From Clostridiales bacterium (GTDB lineage Bacteria; Bacillota; Clostridia; Lachnospirales; WRAX01), in the NCBI GenBank assembly GCA_031277155.1, contig JAITMW010000161.1, positions 1-11,595 of the forward strand: 11,595 nucleotides of DNA, read 5' to 3'. Each line of letters starts with the position of its first letter. Positions within the stretch are counted from its first letter, which is position 1. Under the pieces are notes generated by a model that saw only the letters and a list, made by a program, of their open reading frames with translations, did no database searches and was not told the DNA's origin. Shown here in pieces: positions 1 through 6,144 of this stretch. Made by a program: the position numbers and the translations under genes.

Positions 1-44
1 TTGCCCATGCCGCATACAAGCACCCTCTTGTTTTTGTAATTCAT
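1..44 (-). CDS. murD: MurD, UDP-N-acetylmuramoyl-L-alanine:D-glutamate ligase (N-terminal fragment, cut by window edge)
   Basis: Only the first 14 codons are inside the window, reading MNYKNKRVLVCGMG, and the next codon begins AA, which would fit Lys. A short basic strand followed by a glycine turn (VLVCGMGK) matches the Rossmann-like N-terminal nucleotide-sugar domain of MurD, which often reads VLVxGxGKSG. MurD is a cytoplasmic ligase that adds D-glutamate to UDP-MurNAc-L-Ala before MurE acts. The start is supported by a GAGGTGA ribosome binding site ending 3 nt before the ATG; the stop codon of the upstream NUDIX gene (52-54) overlaps this site, so translation is probably coupled. murD commonly follows mraY in dcw clusters. 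The assignment rests on few residues plus gene order, so it is likely but not proven. Confidence 0.72.
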   Translation of the reverse strand, partial: MNYKNKRVLVCGMG

Positions 45-51
45 AATCACC

Positions 52-588
52 TCAAACATGCTCGGAACCAAGATAAAGAACATGCTCCGACATCAAGACC
101 TGCTCCAAATTATCCCTGATTATTCGGGGGTACAGCGGGAAGTCGCTCTTTATGCTCGCAATGTCAATCCATTCGGGTTCCAGCATGTCAAAATCCGTTT
201 CCGGCAATGGATTGGCCGATTTATCAATTATTTGACAAACAAAGAGAAAATGAACCTTGTGGGCATAATCTCCCCACTTGGCGCGATATTCCTCGTTTGT
301 GGATATTTCCTCATAAATCGCGGCCAGCCTTTCAACAATAATGGTATGGCCTGTTTCCTCAAGACACTCCCGCTTCACCGCCTCTTCAAGGGTTTCATAT
401 TGATTTTGCCCGCCGCCGGGCAAATCATAATAGATTGCCCCATTAGGCAAGCCGCTGAGCATCTCGCCGATGGAGTTTTGGCATTTCACTGCCAGCATCT
501 TGCCATTGTCTATTATTAGGGCCTTTGCGGCATTTCTGATGCTCATGCGGCGCACCATCCTATTGAAATCATGCTTACTTGTCGCCAT
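52..588 (-). CDS. NUDIX hydrolase
   Basis: This 178-residue protein has a complete NUDIX box, the Mg2+-binding loop-helix that hydrolyses nucleoside diphosphates linked to another moiety. The pattern G-x5-E-x7-RE-x2-EE-x-G is seen with G59, E65, R73, E74, E77, E78 and G80, preceded by the usual LPGGG strand-turn. The fold length is normal for a single NUDIX domain. The substrate cannot be told from sequence: nucleotide sugars, oxidised dNTPs, NADH-like molecules and capped RNA are all possible. The ATG at 588 lies inside the last codons of the upstream toxin gene (14-nt overlap) and has only a weak AAAGG site. A second in-frame ATG at 546 (protein beginning MSIRNAAKAL) starts closer to the conserved first strand and may be the true start. 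The C-terminus repeats SEHV twice (167-170 and 175-178). Its place inside the mraY-murD interval is unusual. Domain call is firm, role is unknown. Confidence 0.9.
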   Translation of the reverse strand: MATSKHDFNRMVRRMSIRNAAKALIIDNGKMLAVKCQNSIGEMLSGLPNGAIYYDLPGGGQNQYETLEEAVKRECLEETGHTIIVERLAAIYEEISTNEEYRAKWGDYAHKVHFLFVCQIIDKSANPLPETDFDMLEPEWIDIASIKSDFPLYPRIIRDNLEQVLMSEHVLYLGSEHV

Positions 589-838
589 GGTGACCTTTAC
601 ATGAAATTATTTCTAGATTTTTCTGCTCGTCTATCCTATAAACCAATCGATTAAACTTATCTATTTCGCGGCTATAGCCCTCGACCCATTTCAATTTTTC
701 CGGCCGCCCTATCCCGCCCAGCAATCCATCTCTTTTGATGCTCTTAATCAGCTCGTTTATCTTCCTTAGTTTTTTTCTGTCTGTTTCAAGCCACTCCATA
801 TATTCGTACAAACCTTTATCCGTAAAGGAAGTTTTCAT
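575..838 (-). CDS. yoeB: YoeB/Txe-family toxin, RelE-fold mRNA interferase
   Basis: The 87-residue protein aligns along its whole length with Escherichia coli YoeB, a ribosome-dependent endoribonuclease that cuts mRNA near start codons. Shared landmarks are the W-x-ET-D segment (16-20), KINELIK (26-32), the G-x-PE-x-LK strand (44-50) and NRLVY (63-67). By my alignment, E47 and R64 match catalytic E46 and R65 of YoeB, and H83 matches H83. The end differs: YoeB finishes CRYHY, whereas here C80 is followed by KGHHGDK, so terminal Tyr84 is replaced by His and three residues are added. The start ATG overlaps the stop of the upstream antitoxin gene as ATGA, and AAGGGA lies about 10 nt upstream, so translation should depend on the antitoxin being read. 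The family call is confident. Whether the toxin is still active is open. Confidence 0.9.
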   Translation of the reverse strand: MKTSFTDKGLYEYMEWLETDRKKLRKINELIKSIKRDGLLGGIGRPEKLKWVEGYSREIDKFNRLVYRIDEQKNLEIISCKGHHGDK

Positions 839-1014
839 AGTTTTGATTCCCTTCGGCGATTCTCAATAAATTCCAGCGCATCATCAGTTTTCATATCTTC
901 CAGGGCCTCAAGTTCGTCCACGGTAAATTCAATTAGCCTACCTTCATCTGCCTGTCGCAAAGAAAGCTCGATTTTATTTCTGTAATTATCGTAAGCCTTT
1001 ACTTGTTGGCTCAT
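835..1014 (-). CDS. Small antitoxin gene paired with the YoeB-like toxin
   Basis: I translated a 59-codon frame beginning MSQQVKAYDNYRNKIELSL and ending in FIENRRRESKL. It has a TAAGGAGT ribosome binding site about 7 nt before the ATG, overlapping the mraY stop codon, and its own TGA overlaps the toxin ATG as ATGA. An acidic middle (ADEGRLIEF, then DELEALEDM) followed by a charged helix and a basic tail fits the toxin-wrapping part of a type II antitoxin. Position upstream of a YoeB homologue is the main evidence. YefM, the classical YoeB partner, is about 83 residues with an N-terminal Phd-type DNA-binding fold; this protein is shorter and I see no clear match to that fold. It may neutralise the toxin without strong self-repression, or belong to another short antitoxin family. 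Confidence 0.78.
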   Translation of the reverse strand: MSQQVKAYDNYRNKIELSLRQADEGRLIEFTVDELEALEDMKTDDALEFIENRRRESKL

Positions 1015-1025
1015 GCCATCACTCC

Positions 1026-2012
1026 TTATCTATAGAACATATTCCCAATCGCCAAAAACCCAATCAGGCACAGTATGGCTGTAACGATGTAAAAGGTGGC
1101 CACAATCTTGGTTTCCGGCCAGCCCATCAGCTCAAAATGGTGATGTATGGGCGCCATCTTAAAGAAGCGCTTGCCGCCCGTCATTTTGAAATAGACCACC
1201 TGTATCATCACGGACAGCACCTCGGCCAGATATACAAAGGCCACAATGATGATGAACAGCGGCATTTGTAAAATTATGGCCACTCCGGCAACAAAGCCGC
1301 CCAATGCCAGCGAGCCCGTGTCCCCCATAAAGACCCTTGCGGGATATGAATTGAACAGCAAAAAGCCAAGCAGTGCGCCCGCCGCCGCCGCCAGTGCGTA
1401 TGCCAGCGGGCTGTCCATGGCGAAGGCCACGTATAGGAAAAACAATGATACAAGAAGCGTTACGCCGGAAGCCAGCCCGTCCAGCCCATCCGTGAAATTT
1501 GCGCCATTTGCCGTGCCAACGACCACAATCATGATAAAGATGGGGCTAAACCAGGATAGGTCGATATACATCCCCTGTGTAAACGGGATGTAAACCAGGC
1601 TGGAGATGCCGTTGATGTTTAGCAGCACCACAAAAACCAGCGACGCAAAAATTTGCAAAGAGAATTTTTGCCACGCGCGCAAGCCCATAGAACGCTTTTT
1701 GACAATTTTGATATAATCGTCCAGAAAGCCGACAAAGCCAAAGGACAACATCAGATACATCACAATTTGCCACTGTATGTTAAAGCCGGAAAAGATGCCC
1801 GAGGCCACCGCCACCGCCGTGATGATTACAATGCCGCCCATAGACGGCACGCCCGCCTTGGAAAGATGGCTTTTGGGCCCGTCGTCCCGCACATTTTGGC
1901 CGAATTTAAGGCGGCGCAGGATGGGTATGAGGACGGGGCCAAGAACAACTGCAATGCCAAAGGCCACCAGGGCCGTAATTATGGCTAAATTAAAATCCGG
2001 TATGAAATCCAT
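1026..2012 (-). CDS. mraY: MraY, phospho-N-acetylmuramoyl-pentapeptide transferase
   Basis: MraY is the membrane enzyme that transfers phospho-MurNAc-pentapeptide from UDP to undecaprenyl phosphate, giving lipid I. Family signatures are all present (numbering from the upstream ATG at 2018): the GGIVI segment near 61, the Mg2+-binding DDYIKI (100-105), NFTDGLDGLASG (174-185), FMGDTGSLALGG (230-241) and the PIHHHFE loop (290-296). The protein is strongly hydrophobic throughout, in keeping with the ten membrane helices of the family, and about 328-330 residues is normal for Firmicutes. Two ATGs lie close together, at 2018 and 2012. The GAGG site lies only 2 nt from the first but 8 nt from the second, so I prefer 2012 (protein MDFIPDFN). 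It follows murF by about 10 nt. The next gene is the antitoxin, not murD as would be expected. Confidence 0.97.
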   Translation of the reverse strand: MDFIPDFNLAIITALVAFGIAVVLGPVLIPILRRLKFGQNVRDDGPKSHLSKAGVPSMGGIVIITAVAVASGIFSGFNIQWQIVMYLMLSFGFVGFLDDYIKIVKKRSMGLRAWQKFSLQIFASLVFVVLLNINGISSLVYIPFTQGMYIDLSWFSPIFIMIVVVGTANGANFTDGLDGLASGVTLLVSLFFLYVAFAMDSPLAYALAAAAGALLGFLLFNSYPARVFMGDTGSLALGGFVAGVAIILQMPLFIIIVAFVYLAEVLSVMIQVVYFKMTGGKRFFKMAPIHHHFELMGWPETKIVATFYIVTAILCLIGFLAIGNMFYR

Positions 2013-2022
2013 ACACATTACC

Positions 2023-3390
2023 TCAATCTACAAGTTTGCGTACAATATCCTCAAAGCGCATCCCCCGCGATGCTTTTACCAAAATGGTATCGCCGGGCTT
2101 TACAAAGGCGTCAAGCTGTGCCATACAGTCATGCTTGCTGTTGAAATAGATGATTTGGCTGTTGGATGCGCCGCTGCGAAATTCGCTATATGCCCCTTCG
2201 TATGTAGCTTCGCTGTTTTCGCCCACGCAAATGATGGTATCTATGCACAGCCGCGCCGCCTCTGCGCCAATGTCAAAATGCATGTCGTAGGATTGCTCTC
2301 CAAGCTCAAGCATATCGCCCAAAATGGCCATGGTGTTGCCCGTGGCCTGCAACAGCACCTCCAGCGCGGCCTTCACGCTGTCGGGGCTGGCGTTGTAGCA
2401 ATCGTCAATGACGCGCATACCGCCGTTGGTTTCGATGACATTCATGCGCATACCCGATGATTTGAATTTCTTGATGCCGTCGGCAATTTGCGCGGGCGCC
2501 AGCCCCATCTCCTCGCCCACGGCAACGGCCGCAAGGGAATTCATCACCATATGCTTGCCGGGGGTTGGCACATAGACTTCCAGCGTCCGGCCATCTTTCA
2601 GCAAGACGGCGTATTGCGAGCTATCCAGGCTGTTGCCCTCAATTTCGTTGGCGCGGTAGGTGTTGCGCAAGCCATAGCCATAGAAGACGAAATTTTTGCG
2701 GTCTCGATATCGCGCCAGGAAATTGTCGTCGCCGCTAAGATAAACTTTGCCGCCGGGGGCAAGATAATCCAAAATTTCGCTTTTGGCCTTGAAAATTTCC
2801 TCCTGGCTGCCTAAATTTTCGATATGCGCCACGCCGATATTCGTAATTATGGCATAATCCGGCCTGGCAATTTTGGACAGGCGGCTGATTTCGCCGCGGT
2901 GGTTCATGCCCATTTCCAGCACAACCACGTCGGTGTCATCATCAATATTGAAAATGGTGGTGGGCAGGCCAATTTCGTTGTTAAAATTTCCTATGGTCTT
3001 CACTACATTGTATTTTTCTGCCAGCACGGCGGCAACCATGTCCTTTGTGGATGTTTTGCCGTTAGAGCCCGTGATGCCCACAACCTTCACGTCAAAAAGC
3101 GAGCGGTAATATTCGGCCAAATCCTTCAGGGCCTGGGCCGCGTCTTTCACCATTATGGCGTCTACATATGTCTCAATCTCGCTGAAAACACATGCCGCGC
3201 CGCATTTCATGGCCTCATGTAAAAAATTATGGCCATCGGTGTTTTTGCCCTTTAGGGGCACGAAAATCATGTCATGCATGGCCTCCCTTGTGTCAAAAGA
3301 CACGCCGATAATCAATCTGTCCGCAATTTCGGGATTGTTAATCCTGCCGCCTACTGCCTCTGCTACCTCGCTAATTTTCAATGGCTTCAT
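2023..3390 (-). CDS. murF: MurF, UDP-MurNAc-tripeptide:D-alanyl-D-alanine ligase
   Basis: MurF is the cytoplasmic ATP-dependent ligase that adds D-Ala-D-Ala to UDP-MurNAc-tripeptide, the last soluble precursor step. The 455 residues show the three-domain Mur ligase order. The N-terminal substrate domain covers about 1-100 (SFDTRE at 31-36, FVPLKGKNTDGH at 43-54). The ATPase domain has the P-loop GITGSNGKTST (105-115), the NFNNEIGLP strand (135-143), EMGMNHRGEI (159-168), NIGVAHIENLGS (184-195) and AKSEI with K203 at the position of the carbamylated lysine. The C-terminal domain opens near 315 and includes DDCYNASPDS (329-338). A GGAGG site 6 nt before the ATG supports the start. It lies 13 nt after a Uma2-family gene, although murE would normally be its direct neighbour. 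Length and motifs are complete, with no sign of damage. Confidence 0.97.
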   Translation of the reverse strand: MKPLKISEVAEAVGGRINNPEIADRLIIGVSFDTREAMHDMIFVPLKGKNTDGHNFLHEAMKCGAACVFSEIETYVDAIMVKDAAQALKDLAEYYRSLFDVKVVGITGSNGKTSTKDMVAAVLAEKYNVVKTIGNFNNEIGLPTTIFNIDDDTDVVVLEMGMNHRGEISRLSKIARPDYAIITNIGVAHIENLGSQEEIFKAKSEILDYLAPGGKVYLSGDDNFLARYRDRKNFVFYGYGLRNTYRANEIEGNSLDSSQYAVLLKDGRTLEVYVPTPGKHMVMNSLAAVAVGEEMGLAPAQIADGIKKFKSSGMRMNVIETNGGMRVIDDCYNASPDSVKAALEVLLQATGNTMAILGDMLELGEQSYDMHFDIGAEAARLCIDTIICVGENSEATYEGAYSEFRSGASNSQIIYFNSKHDCMAQLDAFVKPGDTILVKASRGMRFEDIVRKLVD

Positions 3391-3403
3391 GAAATCCTCC
3401 GTC

Positions 3404-3991
3404 TCATTCTATGTCCTCAAACACTTCTCTTATGTCTATTGTAAAGTCGTCAAACAGCGATGCCTTGAATTTATATTCAATGGCGGCCTTTTCTTCGTCC
3501 GTCATTTCCTCAATTTCGGATTCTGTGTAGATTATATACATGTTATCCGCCTTAAATTTGCCGTCCTTAAGCAAATAAACCTCAATGGATTTGTTTTTTG
3601 TGTCCACAATCCAATATTCCTTCACGCCATGTTTTTCATAGGCGTTAAACTTCAAGATTTTGTCCCTTTTGGAGCTTCTCGGCGAAAGCACCTCCACCAC
3701 CAAATCCGGTGCGCCGAATATGCCCCTTTGCTTGATGATATCGGGATTGCATACCACCATAAAGTCCGGTATATATATGTCATCCTTTGACAGATGCACC
3801 TCCAGCCCCTCAAAGAAGGCCTGGCATTTCTTGCCGCGCAGATGGCGGTCAAAATTTCTAAAAAGGTTTCTGCCTATGGAAAAATGCCCGAAATCGGGCC
3901 TCGGGGCCATATACCAAATGCCGTCAATAAGCTCCTTTTTGGGCTCGCCATATCCAACGCCATCTATAATTTCCCTTGCCAAATTTGCCAT
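3404..3991 (-). CDS. Uma2-family protein, PD-(D/E)XK endonuclease-like fold (copy 1)
   Basis: This 195-residue protein belongs to the Uma2 (DUF820) family, which has a restriction-endonuclease-like PD-(D/E)XK fold and no settled function. Visible family marks are ELIDGIWYM (20-28), a first PD pair in YIPDFMVV (73-80), the core APDLVVEVLSP (94-104) with D96 and E100, RDKILKFNAYEKHGVKEYWIVD (109-130) with K114 as the likely catalytic lysine, and IEVY (136-139). The set of acidic and lysine residues looks intact, so a nuclease activity is possible but unproven. A GGAGG site 6 nt upstream supports the ATG. The gene is a tandem paralogue of the one ending 13 nt upstream, matching at roughly half of all residues by eye and almost completely in the last 18. 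Sitting between murE and murF is not typical for this family. Confidence 0.9.
   Translation of the reverse strand: MANLAREIIDGVGYGEPKKELIDGIWYMAPRPDFGHFSIGRNLFRNFDRHLRGKKCQAFFEGLEVHLSKDDIYIPDFMVVCNPDIIKQRGIFGAPDLVVEVLSPRSSKRDKILKFNAYEKHGVKEYWIVDTKNKSIEVYLLKDGKFKADNMYIIYTESEIEEMTDEEKAAIEYKFKASLFDDFTIDIREVFEDIE
3408..3475. repeat. Direct repeat, 3' end of Uma2 copy 1 (partner at 4009-4076)
   Basis: This 68-nt stretch, read on the plus strand, matches 4009-4076 with 5 mismatches by my alignment. It covers the last codons of the Uma2 gene up to just before its stop. The rest of the two genes is much more diverged. Confidence 0.85.
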
Positions 3992-4004
3992 GGCCTTCCT
4001 CCAG

Positions 4005-4589
4005 TTAATCTATGTCCTCAAACACTTCTCTGATATCTATCGTAAAATCGTCAAACAGCGATGTCTTGAATTTATATACAATTGCGGCTTTTTGCTCGTT
4101 TGTCATATATTTCATTTCATGGTCAGAATGAATCACATATGCATTATTTAGGCAATATTTGCCGTCTTCAAGCCAATAGACCTCAACAGATTTGCTTTTT
4201 GGGTCTACAATCCAATATTCCTTCACGCCATATTTTTCATAGACATTCATTTTGTCTGCCCTATCTCTTTTCGTGGTGCTTGGAGAAAGCACTTCGACAA
4301 TTAAGTCCGGCGCACCGTAAATCGCATCGTCTTTAATAATGTCTTTATTGCACACAATCATGACATCAGGAACAAGTATATTATCATTTGAAAAATGAAC
4401 CATTGGGTTATCAATGAAGGGCTTACAATTTTTGCCCTTAAGATTTTTCCTGAAAATAGAATAAATTCCCGAAACCACATCGTGATGCCTTATGCTGCTT
4501 CCGGGCGACATATACCATATCCCGTCAATAAGCTCCTTTTTCATTTCGTCCGCATAAGTTTCTATAGCTTTTTCCGCTAAATTCGTCAT
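4005..4589 (-). CDS. Uma2-family protein, PD-(D/E)XK endonuclease-like fold (copy 2)
   Basis: This 194-residue Uma2 (DUF820) paralogue has the same layout as its downstream neighbour: ELIDGIWYMSPG (19-30), PDVMIVC (74-80), APDLIVEVLSPS (93-104) with D95 and E99, K113, VYEKYGVKEYWIVDP (116-130) and a C-terminal segment ending FTIDIREVFEDID. An in-frame TTG lies two codons further upstream at 4595, but AGGAGG is 6 nt before the ATG at 4589 and would fall too close to the TTG, so ATG is preferred; the resulting MTNLAEKAIE also lines up with MANLAREIID of copy 1. The gene begins 15 nt after murE. A 60-nt sample (4321-4380) has 20 G or C, lower than the adjacent mur genes, which fits a separate origin. 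Function is unknown; a nuclease or nucleic-acid-binding role is the family expectation only. Confidence 0.9.
   Translation of the reverse strand: MTNLAEKAIETYADEMKKELIDGIWYMSPGSSIRHHDVVSGIYSIFRKNLKGKNCKPFIDNPMVHFSNDNILVPDVMIVCNKDIIKDDAIYGAPDLIVEVLSPSTTKRDRADKMNVYEKYGVKEYWIVDPKSKSVEVYWLEDGKYCLNNAYVIHSDHEMKYMTNEQKAAIVYKFKTSLFDDFTIDIREVFEDID
4009..4076. repeat. Direct repeat, 3' end of Uma2 copy 2 (partner at 3408-3475)
   Basis: Second copy of the 68-nt direct repeat, 601 nt from the first. The two could recombine to delete one Uma2 gene while leaving an intact reading frame. Confidence 0.85.
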
Positions 4590-4604
4590 TGGCAACCTCC
4601 TATA

Positions 4605-6050
4605 TTACTGCTCCAAGGCTTCCCTGGCAACTTGGGCATCATCAAAATGTATGCGCCGTCCGTTTTCAAATTCCTGATAATCCTCATGGCCCTTGCCCGC
4701 GATGATAACACAATCCTCTTCATCCGCCATGGCAATTGCCGCAAAAATGGCGTCGCGTCTGTCCGTAATCTTTTGATACGCACAGCCCGTCGGGCTTACC
4801 CCCTCCTCCACCATGGCGATGATGCTGTCGGGGTCCTCATTTCTGGGATTGTCGCTGGTTATGACGCAAAAATCGGACAGGCGACCGGCAATTTCGCCCA
4901 TTAAGGGGCGCTTTGCGCTGTCGCGGTCCCCGCCGCAGCCAAACACGGTAATTACACGGTTTTCGGTAAATTCGCGGCATGAATTTATAATATTTTCCAG
5001 GCCATCGGGAGAATGGGCATAGTCCACAATCACGGTAAAGCCGTGATAATTCGGTACGCTTTGGATGCGGCCCGCCACAGTGCCAATGGCGCTTGTGGCC
5101 ATGGCGATGCTGTCGGCGGAAAAGCCCAGCTCGCGGCTCGCGGCATAGGCGCACAATGTGTTATACACCGTGAATTTTCCGGGGATTGGCACCTCCACCA
5201 CGTCATTTTCAATCACATATGAAACCCTGTTGCGGCCCATTACCACGTCAGAGGCATAATAGTCGCTGTCGGGTGCCAGGCCATATGTTATCATAGGAAT
5301 AGACCTGGCATATTTCAGCAAAAAATCCCGCGTGGGGTCGTCATAATTGATGATGCCGCGGTCACAAAGGTCAAAGAGCTTGGCCTTGGCCGCGCGATAA
5401 TTCTCCATGGTGCCGTGAAAATCCAGATGGTCCTGCGACAAATTCGTGAAAAGCCCAAGGGCAAAGCGCAGCGCCGCCACCTTATGCAGCGCCAGCGCGT
5501 GGGATGTCACCTCCATCACCACATATTTTGCGCCCGCATCGCGCATGGCCATCAGCATATGGTAAAGCTCCACCGTATCAGGGGTGGTTGACGTCACAAA
5601 GTCGATATTCAAAGGCTCGCCGTTTATGCGCGCGCCCAAGGTGCCAATTGCGCCCACATTTTGCCCCTGCGCGCGCAAAATTTCCTCAACAAAGGCCACG
5701 GTGGAGGATTTGCCATTGGTGCCCGTTATGCCCACAAGATGCATATCGGCCGATGGGTCCCCAAAAAAGCGTTTGCACACAAAGGCCAGCGCCAGACGCG
5801 TATCTTCGGCGGCAACCCGCGGAACCGCTATATTTTTCATGCCCCGCTTGCCCTTTTTATGCAAAACCGCCGCGGCGCCGCGCGCAACAGCGTCGGCGGC
5901 AAAGCTGTGGCCGTCCACCTGGGTGCCTTCGATGCATACATAAAGGTCTCCGGCGGCCACCTTTCTGGAATCTATGCAAATGCCTGTGATTTCAGTGTCT
6001 CCGGCGCTTTCTGTGAATTTCGTCTCAGTGAAAATCTCTCTAAGTTTCAT
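4605..6050 (-). CDS. murE: MurE, UDP-MurNAc-L-Ala-D-Glu:meso-diaminopimelate ligase
   Basis: MurE is the cytoplasmic ATP-dependent ligase adding the third residue of the peptidoglycan stem peptide. In the 481-residue product I see DSRKV and GDLYVCIEG in the N-terminal UDP-sugar domain, the P-loop GITGTNGKSST (107-117), TTPD (155-158), EVTSHAL (180-186), NLSQDHLDFHG, YRAAKAK with K222 as the probable carbamylated lysine, GCGGDRDSAKRP (371-382), DNPRNEDP (400-407) and AGKGHEDYQ (451-459). The DNPR motif marks enzymes that use meso-diaminopimelate rather than L-lysine. A TTG at 6074 would add eight residues, but GGAGG lies close before the ATG at 6050, so ATG is chosen. A promoter-like sequence lies 30-58 nt upstream of this start. 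The gene is followed after 15 nt by a Uma2 gene instead of murF. Confidence 0.97.
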   Translation of the reverse strand: MKLREIFTETKFTESAGDTEITGICIDSRKVAAGDLYVCIEGTQVDGHSFAADAVARGAAAVLHKKGKRGMKNIAVPRVAAEDTRLALAFVCKRFFGDPSADMHLVGITGTNGKSSTVAFVEEILRAQGQNVGAIGTLGARINGEPLNIDFVTSTTPDTVELYHMLMAMRDAGAKYVVMEVTSHALALHKVAALRFALGLFTNLSQDHLDFHGTMENYRAAKAKLFDLCDRGIINYDDPTRDFLLKYARSIPMITYGLAPDSDYYASDVVMGRNRVSYVIENDVVEVPIPGKFTVYNTLCAYAASRELGFSADSIAMATSAIGTVAGRIQSVPNYHGFTVIVDYAHSPDGLENIINSCREFTENRVITVFGCGGDRDSAKRPLMGEIAGRLSDFCVITSDNPRNEDPDSIIAMVEEGVSPTGCAYQKITDRRDAIFAAIAMADEEDCVIIAGKGHEDYQEFENGRRIHFDDAQVAREALEQ

Positions 6051-6079
6051 CGCGACCTCCAAAAGTTTCATCAAAGTCT

Positions 6080-6108
6080 ATTGTACTATTTATTGTGAAA
6101 ATTTGCAA
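6080..6108 (-). promoter_or_regulatory. Possible sigma-A-type promoter upstream of murE
   Basis: On the minus strand, TTGCAA (6108-6103) and TACAAT (6085-6080) are separated by 17 nt. They match the -35 and -10 consensus at 4 of 6 and 5 of 6 positions. The pair lies in the 94-nt gap between the PBP stop and the murE start, the only gap of that size in the minus-strand block, so an internal promoter could drive murE and everything after it. Confidence 0.5.
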
Positions 6109-6144
6109 GTTACATTTGGCCATCATTTGGCCCGACATTCGTGG

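Noticed and set aside
46..1022. ATCAC at both edges of the antitoxin-toxin-NUDIX insert (46-50 and 1018-1022) as a target-site duplication
   Set aside because: Five bases are easily shared by chance, both copies overlap ribosome-binding or start regions, and no terminal inverted repeats or transposase are present.
1777..2460. Long plus-strand open frame opposite mraY and murF
   Set aside because: It spans the end of one well-supported gene and the start of another on the opposite strand, has no family-like motifs and no ribosome binding site I can support. It is a by-product of G+C-rich codon use.
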